In this document: positions 54,908 to 62,981 of the stretch, piece by piece
How the letters are laid out: every line of letters begins with the position of its first letter
Position numbering within the stretch: position 1 is the first letter of the stretch
Assembly (NCBI RefSeq): GCF_900107305.1
Contig: NZ_FNPL01000001.1
Coordinates: 186,001 to 250,000, forward strand
DNA length: 64,000 nt
From: Thermoactinomyces sp. DSM 45892
GTDB lineage: Bacteria; Bacillota; Bacilli; Thermoactinomycetales; Thermoactinomycetaceae
Direction of reading: 5' to 3'
Position numbers and translations under genes: made by a program
Notes under the pieces: model-generated
What the model was told of the DNA's origin: nothing
The model's database searches: none
Seen by the model: the letters and a program-made list of their open reading frames with translations, nothing else

Positions 54908-56455
54908 CTATTTCAATCGCTTTTTGGTTTGGGTTTCATGCGCCGGGATCGTTTCTGTATCTCTGTTTGTCCCCACCGACCACCAGTTATGTCCTTCTGC
55001 TTCGAGCAACTCATCTGCCAATTTGGGTCCCCACGATCCACTCTCATATGTTTCCAGCGAAATCAAGCGATCCCGAAAGGCTTGTTCAAGTGGATCGATA
55101 AATTTCCAAGCTAAGGAGACTTCATCCCAGTGAGCAAAGTAGGTAGAGTCTCCCATAATTGCATCGTGAATTAAGGATTCATATGCTTCTGGAGATGCGT
55201 CAATACAATTGTTACAATACTCCATCTCAATACGAGTCAATCCTTGAATACCTCCAGATTTCTTCGCGTTTAAAACAAAACTAATTCCTTCTTGCGGATT
55301 AATCTTAATGATAAGCAGATTAGGCTCTAGGGTATTCTCTCGGTTGAAATAGAGATTTGGGGGCATGTTTTTAAATTGAACGATGATCTCTGTAGATTTC
55401 TCCGACATCCGCTTTCCGGTACGCACATAGAAAGGAACTCCCGCCCATCTAAGATTATCAACATATAGCTTGGCCCCTACATACGTCTCGGTCTGTGAAT
55501 GAGGATCTACTCCTTTTTCGTCCAAATACCTCGGAACGGACTTCTCTTCCACTATTCCTGCCCCATATTGTCCACGCACTACGTACTGCGCCGCCTCTTC
55601 TGGTTTTATATGACGAAGAGAACGGAGAACTTTTACCTTCTCATCATGGATCGCTTCCGTTTTTAAACGACTTGGAGGTTCCATCGCTACGATCATGAGC
55701 ATTTGAAGAATATGATTTTGCACCATATCCCGCAAAGCCCCTGCCTCCTCATAATAACTGGCACGCTCTTCTACCCCCACCGTTTCCGCGGCGGTAATTT
55801 GAATGTTTTCAATATGTTGGTGATTCCAAAGAGGCTCAAATAGCGTATTAGCAAAACGAATCACTTCTATGTTTTGAACCATCTCTTTTCCTAGGTAATG
55901 ATCAATTCGATACGTTTCCTTTTCGGCAAATGACTGTTTTACTTGTTCGTTTAGTTTTTTTGCAGATTCATAATCATGCCCGATTGGTTTTTCGATAATG
56001 AGTCGCTTCCAGCCCGGCGTTGTCGTTAAACCCGACTCTTTTAGATTGATTGCCACAGTTCCAAAGAAGTCAGGAGCAATAGCCATATAAAATAGGCGGT
56101 TACCGGGTAGTTTCCATTTTGACTCTTCTTCCTCTACAATCCGTTTAATCGATTCGTACCCTTCTGGGTTTCGAACATCAGAGGTAGTATAGAAAAAACG
56201 CTCTGCGAACTTCTCCCACTCTGACTCTGAATTTATTTCCTTCTGTGAGAAAGTCTCGATTGATTGGCGAAGATCTTGGCGAAACTGCTCTGTCGATAAT
56301 TCAGAACGTCCTGTACCTACAACAGTAAATTGCTCGTGCAATAAACCATTTTGAGTAAGGCTATAAAGTGCAGGAAACAGTTTTCTTTTGGCTAGATCGC
56401 CAGTAGCACCAAAAATCACAAGGGTAAACGGTTCGGTTTTTCTTCCGATCCCCAT
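54908..56455 (-). CDS. zwf: Glucose-6-phosphate 1-dehydrogenase
   Basis: First enzyme of the oxidative pentose phosphate pathway, making NADPH. The 515-residue product has the cofactor loop FGATGDLAKRKLFPAL near residue 14, EKPIGHD, and the active-site RIDHYLGKEMVQN near 181-193. It heads a two-gene unit with the cyclase-family gene. ATG 56455 follows GAGGAGG. Confidence 0.96.
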   Translation of the reverse strand: MGIGRKTEPFTLVIFGATGDLAKRKLFPALYSLTQNGLLHEQFTVVGTGRSELSTEQFRQDLRQSIETFSQKEINSESEWEKFAERFFYTTSDVRNPEGYESIKRIVEEEESKWKLPGNRLFYMAIAPDFFGTVAINLKESGLTTTPGWKRLIIEKPIGHDYESAKKLNEQVKQSFAEKETYRIDHYLGKEMVQNIEVIRFANTLFEPLWNHQHIENIQITAAETVGVEERASYYEEAGALRDMVQNHILQMLMIVAMEPPSRLKTEAIHDEKVKVLRSLRHIKPEEAAQYVVRGQYGAGIVEEKSVPRYLDEKGVDPHSQTETYVGAKLYVDNLRWAGVPFYVRTGKRMSEKSTEIIVQFKNMPPNLYFNRENTLEPNLLIIKINPQEGISFVLNAKKSGGIQGLTRIEMEYCNNCIDASPEAYESLIHDAIMGDSTYFAHWDEVSLAWKFIDPLEQAFRDRLISLETYESGSWGPKLADELLEAEGHNWWSVGTNRDTETIPAHETQTKKRLK

Positions 56456-56650
56456 TTTAAATCCTCCTCACAACTACTTCATCATTGAATTTATTATGTG
56501 TTAGATCATTTGGAATATGTAGCCACACTAAATAGTAATTGTATCAGGAAATAGAGCCAAATGATAAAAATATGTTTATATAGTCTAGAAACATTCTGTA
56601 GTCTATAATAGGTATTATTACGCAAAACGAAATTTTCTATTGGAGGCATT

Positions 56651-57574
56651 ATGCTAGCTAAGAAACAAACCATTTATATCATGCTACTCGCAAACATGGT
56701 TCTTTGGGGAAGTTCATTTGTAACCTCCAAAATAGCCATTAACTCGGTACAAGCACCTGTTTCCGCTTCGATTCGTTTTGGGTTAGCCGCCATTATATGC
56801 GGGCTTTTTCTCATTATCCAGACCCAGCATCCTTGCAAAGTAAGTAAGAAGAATCTTGGGAAATTATTCCTTATGGGGATAAGTGGAATAGCCATTTATA
56901 ATTGGCTTTTTTTCGTTGGACTATCCCACACACAAGCCTCCGATGGAGCCGTTATTATTCCAGCAATGAGCCCGGTACTTACAACTTGTCTCGCCTTTTT
57001 CCTCTTAAAACAGCGTCAAACCATTTCGAAGATACTTGGACTCACCCTAGCTTTAAGTGGAGCGGCTATTTTCTTCTTTTCGACAGCAGCAGGCTCTCTC
57101 GATCAAGCCCGTCTATGGGGGGATCTCATGTTTATCGGTTCTTCAGCTTGTTGGGCTGTCTATACGATGATTGGGCGGACCATTTTTCAGGAAGTCCACC
57201 CGTTAATCGCCACTTCCTATGCACTTATCTTCGGTGGCATTTTGTTAGTACTCGTTGCACTTCCTCAGTATTCTCAAGTATCGTGGGAACAAGTGGATAC
57301 AAGCTTTTGGATCGTCCAACTTTATACCGCTATCTTCCCAACTGTACTCGCAAACTTTTTCTTTTCATATGGGGTGAAAAACATTGGTCCTACTTCTACA
57401 GCCATGTTTATGTTTTTCGTCCCGATATCGGGTCTCGTTTTATCTATCATTTGGTTACATGAATCCTTAAACCAACTACAATTAGTAGGCTCAGTTGTGA
57501 TTATTTTAGGTATTTGGCTGATGAATAAAAAAGTGTCGGTAGCGAAGGATCGAGCGCGGGTGAGGACAAATTGA
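56651..57574 (+). CDS. EamA-family (DMT) transporter
   Basis: A 307-residue drug/metabolite transporter with ten spans in two EamA halves; MVLWGSSFVTSKIAI opens the first, and NIGPTSTAMFMFFVPISGLVLS is the second. Substrate unknown. Its stop overlaps the TTG start of the HIT-family gene, so the two form an operon. GGAGGC precedes ATG 56651. Confidence 0.9.
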   Translation: MLAKKQTIYIMLLANMVLWGSSFVTSKIAINSVQAPVSASIRFGLAAIICGLFLIIQTQHPCKVSKKNLGKLFLMGISGIAIYNWLFFVGLSHTQASDGAVIIPAMSPVLTTCLAFFLLKQRQTISKILGLTLALSGAAIFFFSTAAGSLDQARLWGDLMFIGSSACWAVYTMIGRTIFQEVHPLIATSYALIFGGILLVLVALPQYSQVSWEQVDTSFWIVQLYTAIFPTVLANFFFSYGVKNIGPTSTAMFMFFVPISGLVLSIIWLHESLNQLQLVGSVVIILGIWLMNKKVSVAKDRARVRTN

Positions 57575-58062
57575 AGAATGTTACTCTAGCAGATGGTCGT
57601 AATATTACGGTAAAATGTTTAAGTTGTTCCATTGTCACAGGAGATGTACAGCCCAGCGGCGGTACGATCTATGAAACAACATTTTTTCATGCTCATCAAG
57701 ATGTCGCATATCCCATTAGAGGCCTTGTGATTTTGGCTTCAAAGAGGCATATTACGTGTTTGGACGAGCTTACTGAAGAAGAGCGAATTAACTATATTCA
57801 TACACTTTACCAGATTCGAAAAGCACAACGTGAAGTCTTAGGCATCGAACATGTATACTATTTCTACAATGAAGATACTACGCATCACTTTCATGTATGG
57901 ATGGTTCCACGTTATGATTGGATGCATGAATTTGGGAGGTCTGTTGAATCTGTTCGCCCTGTCCTACTTCACGCACGACGAAATAGAAACCATACGAATG
58001 AAGTGGAAAAAACCATGACAGCCATACATGAACTTAGAGAGTACTTAGGGAAATTCTACTAA
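57571..58062 (+). CDS. HIT-domain protein with altered triad
   Basis: A 163-residue histidine-triad-like protein. CLSC near residue 16 and the motif HHFHVWMVPRY near 105-115 fit the HIT fold, but the third histidine of the triad HxHxH is tryptophan (HFHVW). HIT proteins hydrolyse nucleotide phosphoramidates or dinucleoside polyphosphates. TTG start at 57571 overlaps the EamA stop. Activity is likely but changed residues leave doubt. Confidence 0.8.
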   Translation: MKNVTLADGRNITVKCLSCSIVTGDVQPSGGTIYETTFFHAHQDVAYPIRGLVILASKRHITCLDELTEEERINYIHTLYQIRKAQREVLGIEHVYYFYNEDTTHHFHVWMVPRYDWMHEFGRSVESVRPVLLHARRNRNHTNEVEKTMTAIHELREYLGKFY

Positions 58063-58084
58063 GAATAGAAATAGCATTTATCAT

Positions 58085-58155
58085 AAAACCAGCCCCTTTT
58101 CCGGCTGGTTTCGTCTGTAAATAACCCCTTCTAAACGCATTTTTTAGAGGGGGTT
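58085..58155. terminator. Double terminator between HIT gene and ohrR
   Basis: Two stems in a row: AAACCAGCC/GGCTGGTTT (58086-58094 with 58103-58111) followed by T's on the plus strand, and AACCCC-TCTAAA/TTTAGA-GGGGTT (58123-58155). They separate the convergent HIT and ohrR genes. Confidence 0.8.
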
Positions 58156-58157
58156 TC

Positions 58158-58601
58158 TTATGACTTTTTTGTTGTTAACGCAGAAAGTAGCTCCTTAAAG
58201 CTATGACTATACTCTTCAAATTGTTCCGGTGTGAGACCAGTCTTTTCAAAGATCTGGGTAGGGATAGATTTTGCCTTTTCTTTTAATCCCATCCCTTTCT
58301 CCGTTAATGAAATAAGTACACTTCTCTCATCCTCTTGAGACCGTTTACGAATGACTAATCCGGCCTCTTCCAGTCTTTTCAGTAGCGGTGTTAGTGTACC
58401 TGAATCTAGGCATAGTTGATTACCTAACTGTTTAACAGATAAAGGTTCATGTTCCCACAGAGCAACCATGACAAGATACTGAGGGTATGTGATGTTTAAC
58501 TCTTTCAGAATGGGGGTGTAGAGCTTTGTAAATTCTCGGGAACAAGCATAGATTGAAAAACACAGCAGGTTGGATAGTACCAGCGGATTTTCTACCTTCA
58601 T
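58158..58601 (-). CDS. ohrR: Organic hydroperoxide repressor OhrR (MarR family)
   Basis: A 147-residue MarR-family repressor inactivated by organic peroxides. LLCFSIYACSREFTKLYTP holds the sensing cysteine (Cys14, equal to Cys15 of B. subtilis), and the wing region LDSGTLTPLLKRLEEAGLVIRKRS matches B. subtilis OhrR closely. A second cysteine lies near residue 19. It is divergent from ohrA with operator-like repeats between. Confidence 0.93.
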   Translation of the reverse strand: MKVENPLVLSNLLCFSIYACSREFTKLYTPILKELNITYPQYLVMVALWEHEPLSVKQLGNQLCLDSGTLTPLLKRLEEAGLVIRKRSQEDERSVLISLTEKGMGLKEKAKSIPTQIFEKTGLTPEQFEEYSHSFKELLSALTTKKS

Positions 58602-58700
58602 AGTGTGTAGCCTCCATATTCATCTTTTCTATATTGTAAACCCATATCCCTATTATAACAATCAACTAAATTACACAAAATACAATTATATATAATTTAG

Positions 58701-58730
58701 TTGACGACAAACATCTACTCATGGTATATT
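58701..58730 (+). promoter_or_regulatory. Sigma-A promoter of ohrA
   Basis: TTGACG (58701-58706), an 18-base spacer and TATATT (58725-58730), about 50 bases before the ohrA start. Confidence 0.6.
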
Positions 58731-58736
58731 TATATC

Positions 58737-58753
58737 ACAAAATTAAATTTTGT
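58737..58753 (+). promoter_or_regulatory. Candidate OhrR operator
   Basis: ACAAAATTAAATTTTGT is a perfect 17-base palindrome at the expected ohrA transcription start. It resembles the AT-rich half sites of known OhrR boxes (TACAATT-type). A looser repeat, CAACTAAATT ... AATTTAGTTG, lies at 58663-58703 beside the -35. Confidence 0.65.
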
Positions 58754-58780
58754 AAAATACAAATACAAAGGTGAGATCCT

Positions 58781-59194
58781 ATGCAAAAATTATATACAGC
58801 TGTCGCAAAAGCAACTGGAGGAAGAGAAGGCAAGGTTCAAACAGATGACTTACAATTGGATTTAAATATTGAAATGCCTAAAGCACTAGGTGGAACCGGA
58901 AAAGAAGGAACCAATCCTGAACAATTGTTTGCAGCAGGATATGCAGCATGTTTCGATGGAGCCTTAAACCTAGTCGCCCGTACAAAGCGAGTTAAAGTAG
59001 GGACTACAGAAGTGACCTCTCATGTTACAATCGGAAAAGATGCTTCTGGATTTGGCCTAAGTGTCGTATTAGAAGTTCACGTTCCTGGTGTATCGTTAGA
59101 TGAAGCAAAAATGCTAGTTGAAGAAGCTCATCAAGTTTGCCCATACTCCAAAGCAACTAGAGGAAATATGGGAGTAGAATTAAAAGTAGTTTAA
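58781..59194 (+). CDS. ohrA: Organic hydroperoxide resistance protein Ohr
   Basis: Thiol peroxidase that reduces organic hydroperoxides. The 137-residue product has the two reactive cysteines in AACFDGAL (Cys57) and VCPYSKATRGN (Cys120), and the opening KLYTAVAKATGGREG. It is controlled, by inference, by the divergent ohrR. AAAGGTGAG precedes ATG 58781. Confidence 0.95.
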   Translation: MQKLYTAVAKATGGREGKVQTDDLQLDLNIEMPKALGGTGKEGTNPEQLFAAGYAACFDGALNLVARTKRVKVGTTEVTSHVTIGKDASGFGLSVVLEVHVPGVSLDEAKMLVEEAHQVCPYSKATRGNMGVELKVV

Positions 59195-59203
59195 TCAAAG
59201 AAA

Positions 59204-59243
59204 GCTGTAGACCATGTCTAAAAACAAGGTCTACAGCCTTTTT
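59204..59243. terminator. Terminator of ohrA
   Basis: GCTGTAGACC (59204-59213) and GGTCTACAGC (59228-59237) form a perfect 10-bp stem followed by CTTTTTTC on the plus strand. Confidence 0.9.
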
Positions 59244-59257
59244 TCTCATTTACAGTG

Positions 59258-59806
59258 TTACATGATTGTCAAAAGTTCATCCACCGATTTACGCTGAGTC
59301 GCTTCTGGAGCATCATCAAAATATCCCATTTGCAAAATGCCAACTATTTTTTCATCACGATGTACACCTAAATGCTCTTTCATCAGACTCGTGATTTGCT
59401 CGCCAAAAGTTCTCCAAACTACACCTACTTGCTTCTCCCAAGCAACTAGTTGTATGTTTTGAGTTAAAGCAGAAGTGGCACATAAATCATCTTCCCACTG
59501 TTTACGATTCTCTTTCTGCTCCATCACTACAATTAGAAAGGCGGGAACAGTTTGAAGGTACGAGATAAAAGCGGCTAATGCTGTTTCAGATAGATGTGTG
59601 TAAGCTTTTTTTGCCATATGAATAATCTGCTGGCGTTGCTCACCATGAAATAAGATCAGCCTCCACGGCTCTGTTTTAGCATGATGGGGTGCCCATCGGG
59701 CCACATCAATAATATCTCGAATCGTATCAATGTCTAATGGTCGGTTTGAAAATTGGCGAATTGTTCTTCTTTCTTGTATAATTTGCATAATGGAAGTAGT
59801 AATCAC
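59258..59806 (-). CDS. Nitroreductase-family flavoprotein
   Basis: A 182-residue nitroreductase of the YdjA/RibD-like compact group with RRTIRQFSNRPLD (FMN phosphate site) near residue 13, ARWAPHHAKTEPWRLILF, and VGILQMGYFDDAP near the end. GTG 59806 has AGGAGG eight bases upstream. Third gene of an operon with an esterase and a siderophore acetyltransferase; a role in reducing ferric-siderophore is possible but unproven. Confidence 0.85.
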   Translation of the reverse strand: MITTSIMQIIQERRTIRQFSNRPLDIDTIRDIIDVARWAPHHAKTEPWRLILFHGEQRQQIIHMAKKAYTHLSETALAAFISYLQTVPAFLIVVMEQKENRKQWEDDLCATSALTQNIQLVAWEKQVGVVWRTFGEQITSLMKEHLGVHRDEKIVGILQMGYFDDAPEATQRKSVDELLTIM

Positions 59807-59818
59807 TTTTCAATCCTC

Positions 59819-60808
59819 CTATCGAGTAGCAACTCGGGTCCAATGTAAGTTGTATATGTCTTCACATATCTCTTGATAAACGTCTACCATTTCACAAAAT
59901 GCCTTATGTGCTACGGAAACTTGACCTGCCATATGGATAAAGCTATGTACCATTCTTGGATAATGGAGATGTTTAGTCATAACACCATATCCTTGCAATA
60001 ACTCTCCATATTCCCGCCCTTCGTCATGAAGTGGATCAAATCCAGCTGTTACCACGATCGCCGGTGGCAAATTAGAAGCATCTGGAACAAGGAGAGGAGA
60101 AGCATAATAATTTTCGCCTTGCTCTGCTGATTGTAAGTAATGATCCCAAAACCACATCATTCGCTCACGACTTAGATTCATTGTCCCTTTTTGTAGGTAT
60201 GATGGGCGGTCAAAAGAGCAATGAGTGACAGGCGTAATTAATAATTGCCCTTTAATTATGGAAGAACAACTATTTCGGAACCAGATAGCTGCCGCCGCTG
60301 CCAGATTGGCTCCAGCACTTTCGCCCCCAATCATAATCTGATCTGGATGGATTCCAAGTCGATACGCATTGTCATGTATCCAGTGTACCGCATCAGTGGT
60401 ATCTACAAGTGGGATGGGGAACTTGTGCTCGGGCGCTAACCGATAATCGACGGACACGACAACCGATTGAGTACGATTTGCAATAAAGGAGCAAATAGAA
60501 TCACAACTATCTAGATCGCCTAGTACCCATCCTCCACCATGCAGATAGATAAGAGCAGGTAATGGTTGATCTTTTGGTAACTGAGCAGGACGATAGATTC
60601 TCACAGGTAAAGCTGGTTTATCCAAACGTATCACTCGGTCATCCACTTGATTCACATCTACCTGTTCCCATCCTCCAAAAAAGGGTCTTCCCTCCTGGAA
60701 GTAGTATCGGGACTGTGTTGGAGATAGATCCGAGAGAGGTGGGTGGCTTAATTGATCCATATGGGTATAGATCTGATTTAAAAGGTGTAAAACATCTGAT
60801 TCTATCAT
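59819..60808 (-). CDS. HSL-family alpha/beta-hydrolase (esterase)
   Basis: A 329-residue hormone-sensitive-lipase family esterase with the oxyanion motif YLHGGGWVLGD near 90, nucleophile GGESAGANLA (serine near 163), aspartate in GFDPLHDEG and histidine in RMVHSFIH. It is between the IucB-like gene (gap 11 bases) and the nitroreductase (gap 12 bases). The position suggests siderophore processing; by sequence it could be a general short-chain esterase. Confidence 0.87.
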   Translation of the reverse strand: MIESDVLHLLNQIYTHMDQLSHPPLSDLSPTQSRYYFQEGRPFFGGWEQVDVNQVDDRVIRLDKPALPVRIYRPAQLPKDQPLPALIYLHGGGWVLGDLDSCDSICSFIANRTQSVVVSVDYRLAPEHKFPIPLVDTTDAVHWIHDNAYRLGIHPDQIMIGGESAGANLAAAAAIWFRNSCSSIIKGQLLITPVTHCSFDRPSYLQKGTMNLSRERMMWFWDHYLQSAEQGENYYASPLLVPDASNLPPAIVVTAGFDPLHDEGREYGELLQGYGVMTKHLHYPRMVHSFIHMAGQVSVAHKAFCEMVDVYQEICEDIYNLHWTRVATR

Positions 60809-60819
60809 TTCTCTAGCCT

Positions 60820-61419
60820 CTATCCATTATATTTTGCTCTATACTTTATGCGGTCACAGATTAATAGCTCCGCAATTTTATGTGGTAGATGGATACGCCC
60901 AAACGATTGAAAACCTACTTCTAAAAGAGCAGGGATGATAATCCGATTCCTTACATCTGGTTCAACAATAAAGCGGTCCACATGGGGATAATAGGCAAAG
61001 CAATACTCTATTAGCTGATGTGCCATTGGAACAATGTATTTCTTAGCAAGATAAGTCCGGGGGCCAATCACGATATGAACTCCGAGATCGGTTTCTTGAT
61101 AAGGGTAGTATTGGTGAATTAGGTCGTTTTTCACTTGGTACGTCATCATATAGCTAACCGATTCACCATTACATTCAATCCAAAAGTGATCCCGATCCGT
61201 TGCTCCAAACGAGCGATCTAAGTATGTAGTAAACTCTTCTCTTGAAACATTTAACTTCCAAAACGGAGCGATATGTTTCTGTTGCATCCATTGATAAAAA
61301 AACTCTTCATCTCGCAAACGATCCGCTTTTCTGATTGTAATAGTTTTATCTATTTGAGCATGATAGCGCGTCCTTGTATCATGTTGAAATTCTTTCACCT
61401 TAGATTCACAGGATGCCAT
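60820..61419 (-). CDS. IucB/AlcB-like siderophore N-acyltransferase
   Basis: A 199-residue GNAT-fold protein matching the IucB-type domain (PF13523): FWKLNVSREEFTTYLDRSF, ETDLGVHIVIGPRTYLAKKYI and RFIVEPDVRNRIIIPALLEVGF, where the last is the siderophore-acetyltransferase hallmark. It should acetylate N-hydroxylated 1,3-diaminopropane (or lysine). It is divergent from dat-ddc and directly behind a Fur-box promoter. Confidence 0.9.
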   Translation of the reverse strand: MASCESKVKEFQHDTRTRYHAQIDKTITIRKADRLRDEEFFYQWMQQKHIAPFWKLNVSREEFTTYLDRSFGATDRDHFWIECNGESVSYMMTYQVKNDLIHQYYPYQETDLGVHIVIGPRTYLAKKYIVPMAHQLIEYCFAYYPHVDRFIVEPDVRNRIIIPALLEVGFQSFGRIHLPHKIAELLICDRIKYRAKYNG

Positions 61420-61459
61420 TTTCGAACCCTTCCCTTTCTAAAAATACAGGTTATCTTTA

Positions 61460-61488
61460 ATCTAATTGATAGTGATTATCACTGTCAA
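61460..61488 (-). promoter_or_regulatory. Fur-controlled promoter of the acetyltransferase operon
   Basis: On the minus strand TTGACA (61488-61483), a 17-base spacer and TTAGAT (61465-61460). Bases 61466-61488 are a near-perfect 23-base palindrome centred on GTGATTATCAC, a strong Fur box that fills the spacer and the -35. Iron-bound Fur should block this promoter. Confidence 0.85.
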
Positions 61489-61511
61489 TTTATTTTTTTA
61501 ATGAAAACATA

Positions 61512-61540
61512 TTTACAAACATTTTTAGCTAGGCTATAGT
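61512..61540 (+). promoter_or_regulatory. Sigma-A promoter of dat-ddc
   Basis: TTTACA (61512-61517), a 17-base spacer and TATAGT (61535-61540), with a second Fur box just downstream. Confidence 0.65.
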
Positions 61541-61556
61541 GAGGTCGTGTCTTTAG

Positions 61557-61571
61557 TGATAATGATTCTCA
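61557..61571 (+). promoter_or_regulatory. Fur box at dat
   Basis: TGATAATGATTCTCA matches the 7-1-7 Fur consensus TGATAATGATTATCA at 14 of 15 positions. It lies at about +10 to +25 of the dat transcript. Confidence 0.85.
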
Positions 61572-61604
61572 TATACATTTTTCTACCCTTTAGGAGGCAA
61601 CTCT

Positions 61605-62981
61605 ATGAGTTCGGATACATATAACAATCAACATTATTTAGATCGACAATCCATTCGTGAATCAAATGCTCGCTCCTATCCGAGGCGAATTCCCCTTGCA
61701 ATCAGAAAAGCAGTAGGGATTCAGATCACAGATGTAGAAGGAAAAGTTTATTATGATTGTCTAGCAGGCGCAGGTACCCTTGCTCTTGGTCATAATCATC
61801 CTGTTGTGAAGGAAGCTATTTTAGAAATGGTTCAATCCGACTATCCCTTACACACATTAGATCTTACAACACCGATTAAGGATGAATTTGTCGAAGAACT
61901 CTATTCTGTACTCCCTTCTTCTTTTGCTCAAAAAGCCAAAATCCAATTTTGTGGACCGGCTGGAACAGATGCAGTTGAAGCGGCTTTGAAGATTGTTAAA
62001 ACAGCAACTGGAAAACGATCCATTCTTTCTTATCGGGGTGGTTATCACGGGATGACTCATGGAGCACTTAGTTTAATGGGGAACTTAGGAGCTAAGGAGG
62101 ACATGCCTGGGCTGATGCCTGATGTTCACTTCCTACCCTATCCCTATCCGTATCGTTGTCCCTTCGGAGTCGGTGGAGACAAGGGAATAGAAGTTCATCA
62201 ACACTTCTTAGAACGCTTTTTAGATGATCCTGAACGAGGTGTAACGAGTCCAGCAGGGCTCATTATAGAGATGGTACAAGGTGAAGGTGGCGCCATCCCT
62301 GCCCCAAATGAATGGGCTAGACATGTTCGTGAGACGACAAAGAAGCATGATATTCCCATGATTGTCGATGAGATTCAAACTGGTTTTGGCAGAACCGGCA
62401 AGATGTTTGCCTTTGAGCATGCTGAAATCGAACCAGATGTACTTGTTCTATCAAAAGCTATCGGGGGCTCCTTACCACTGGCTGTAGTTGTATATAAAGA
62501 GGAATTAGATAAGTGGGGTCCTGGGGCTCATGCAGGTACATTCCGCGGTAATCAGATGGCGATGGCCACTGGACTTGCGACGATTCGCTTTATTCGAGAA
62601 AACAACCTCGCTGATCACGCTGAGAAAATGGGGGAACTCCTACGAGGAAAATTACATCTCATCCAAGATGTAACGAATTCTATCGGGGAAGTTCGTGGAA
62701 AAGGGCTTATGGTTGGTGTGGAAATCGTCAACTTTAATCAATCTCCTGATCACTTAGGAAGCTATCCAGCTCATCCAGAGCTCGCGCGTCTCATTCAACA
62801 AGAATGTTTCAAACGAGGGTTAATCTTAGAGTTAGGTGGTCGTCACGGTAGCGTAGTGCGATTCTTACCCCCTCTCATCATTACTTCCGAGCAAATTGAA
62901 GAGATTACCAACATTTTTGGAGAAGCTGTTCTCGCAGCAGAAAAAACCCTTTCTCCCCGTCAGGAGGCAACGATCACATGA
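61605..62981 (+). CDS. dat: Diaminobutyrate-2-oxoglutarate transaminase
   Basis: Makes L-2,4-diaminobutyrate from aspartate semialdehyde with glutamate as donor. The 458-residue class III aminotransferase has GTLALGHNHPVV, FCGPAGTDAVEAA, YRGGYHGMTHG, DEIQTGFGRTG and the PLP lysine in VLSKAIGGSLPL (near 284). TAGGAGG lies seven bases before the ATG. Its stop overlaps the start of the decarboxylase gene (ATGA). It is the RhbA-type member of siderophore clusters. Confidence 0.93.
   Translation: MSSDTYNNQHYLDRQSIRESNARSYPRRIPLAIRKAVGIQITDVEGKVYYDCLAGAGTLALGHNHPVVKEAILEMVQSDYPLHTLDLTTPIKDEFVEELYSVLPSSFAQKAKIQFCGPAGTDAVEAALKIVKTATGKRSILSYRGGYHGMTHGALSLMGNLGAKEDMPGLMPDVHFLPYPYPYRCPFGVGGDKGIEVHQHFLERFLDDPERGVTSPAGLIIEMVQGEGGAIPAPNEWARHVRETTKKHDIPMIVDEIQTGFGRTGKMFAFEHAEIEPDVLVLSKAIGGSLPLAVVVYKEELDKWGPGAHAGTFRGNQMAMATGLATIRFIRENNLADHAEKMGELLRGKLHLIQDVTNSIGEVRGKGLMVGVEIVNFNQSPDHLGSYPAHPELARLIQQECFKRGLILELGGRHGSVVRFLPPLIITSEQIEEITNIFGEAVLAAEKTLSPRQEATIT

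Noticed and set aside
56587-56612. Two TAGTCTA direct repeats upstream of the EamA gene
   Set aside because: Short repeats overlapping a possible TATAAT; no support for a regulator.
56902-57462. Plus-strand frame of 186 codons inside the EamA gene
   Set aside because: Different frame of the same transporter, with unusual residue use and no start signal.
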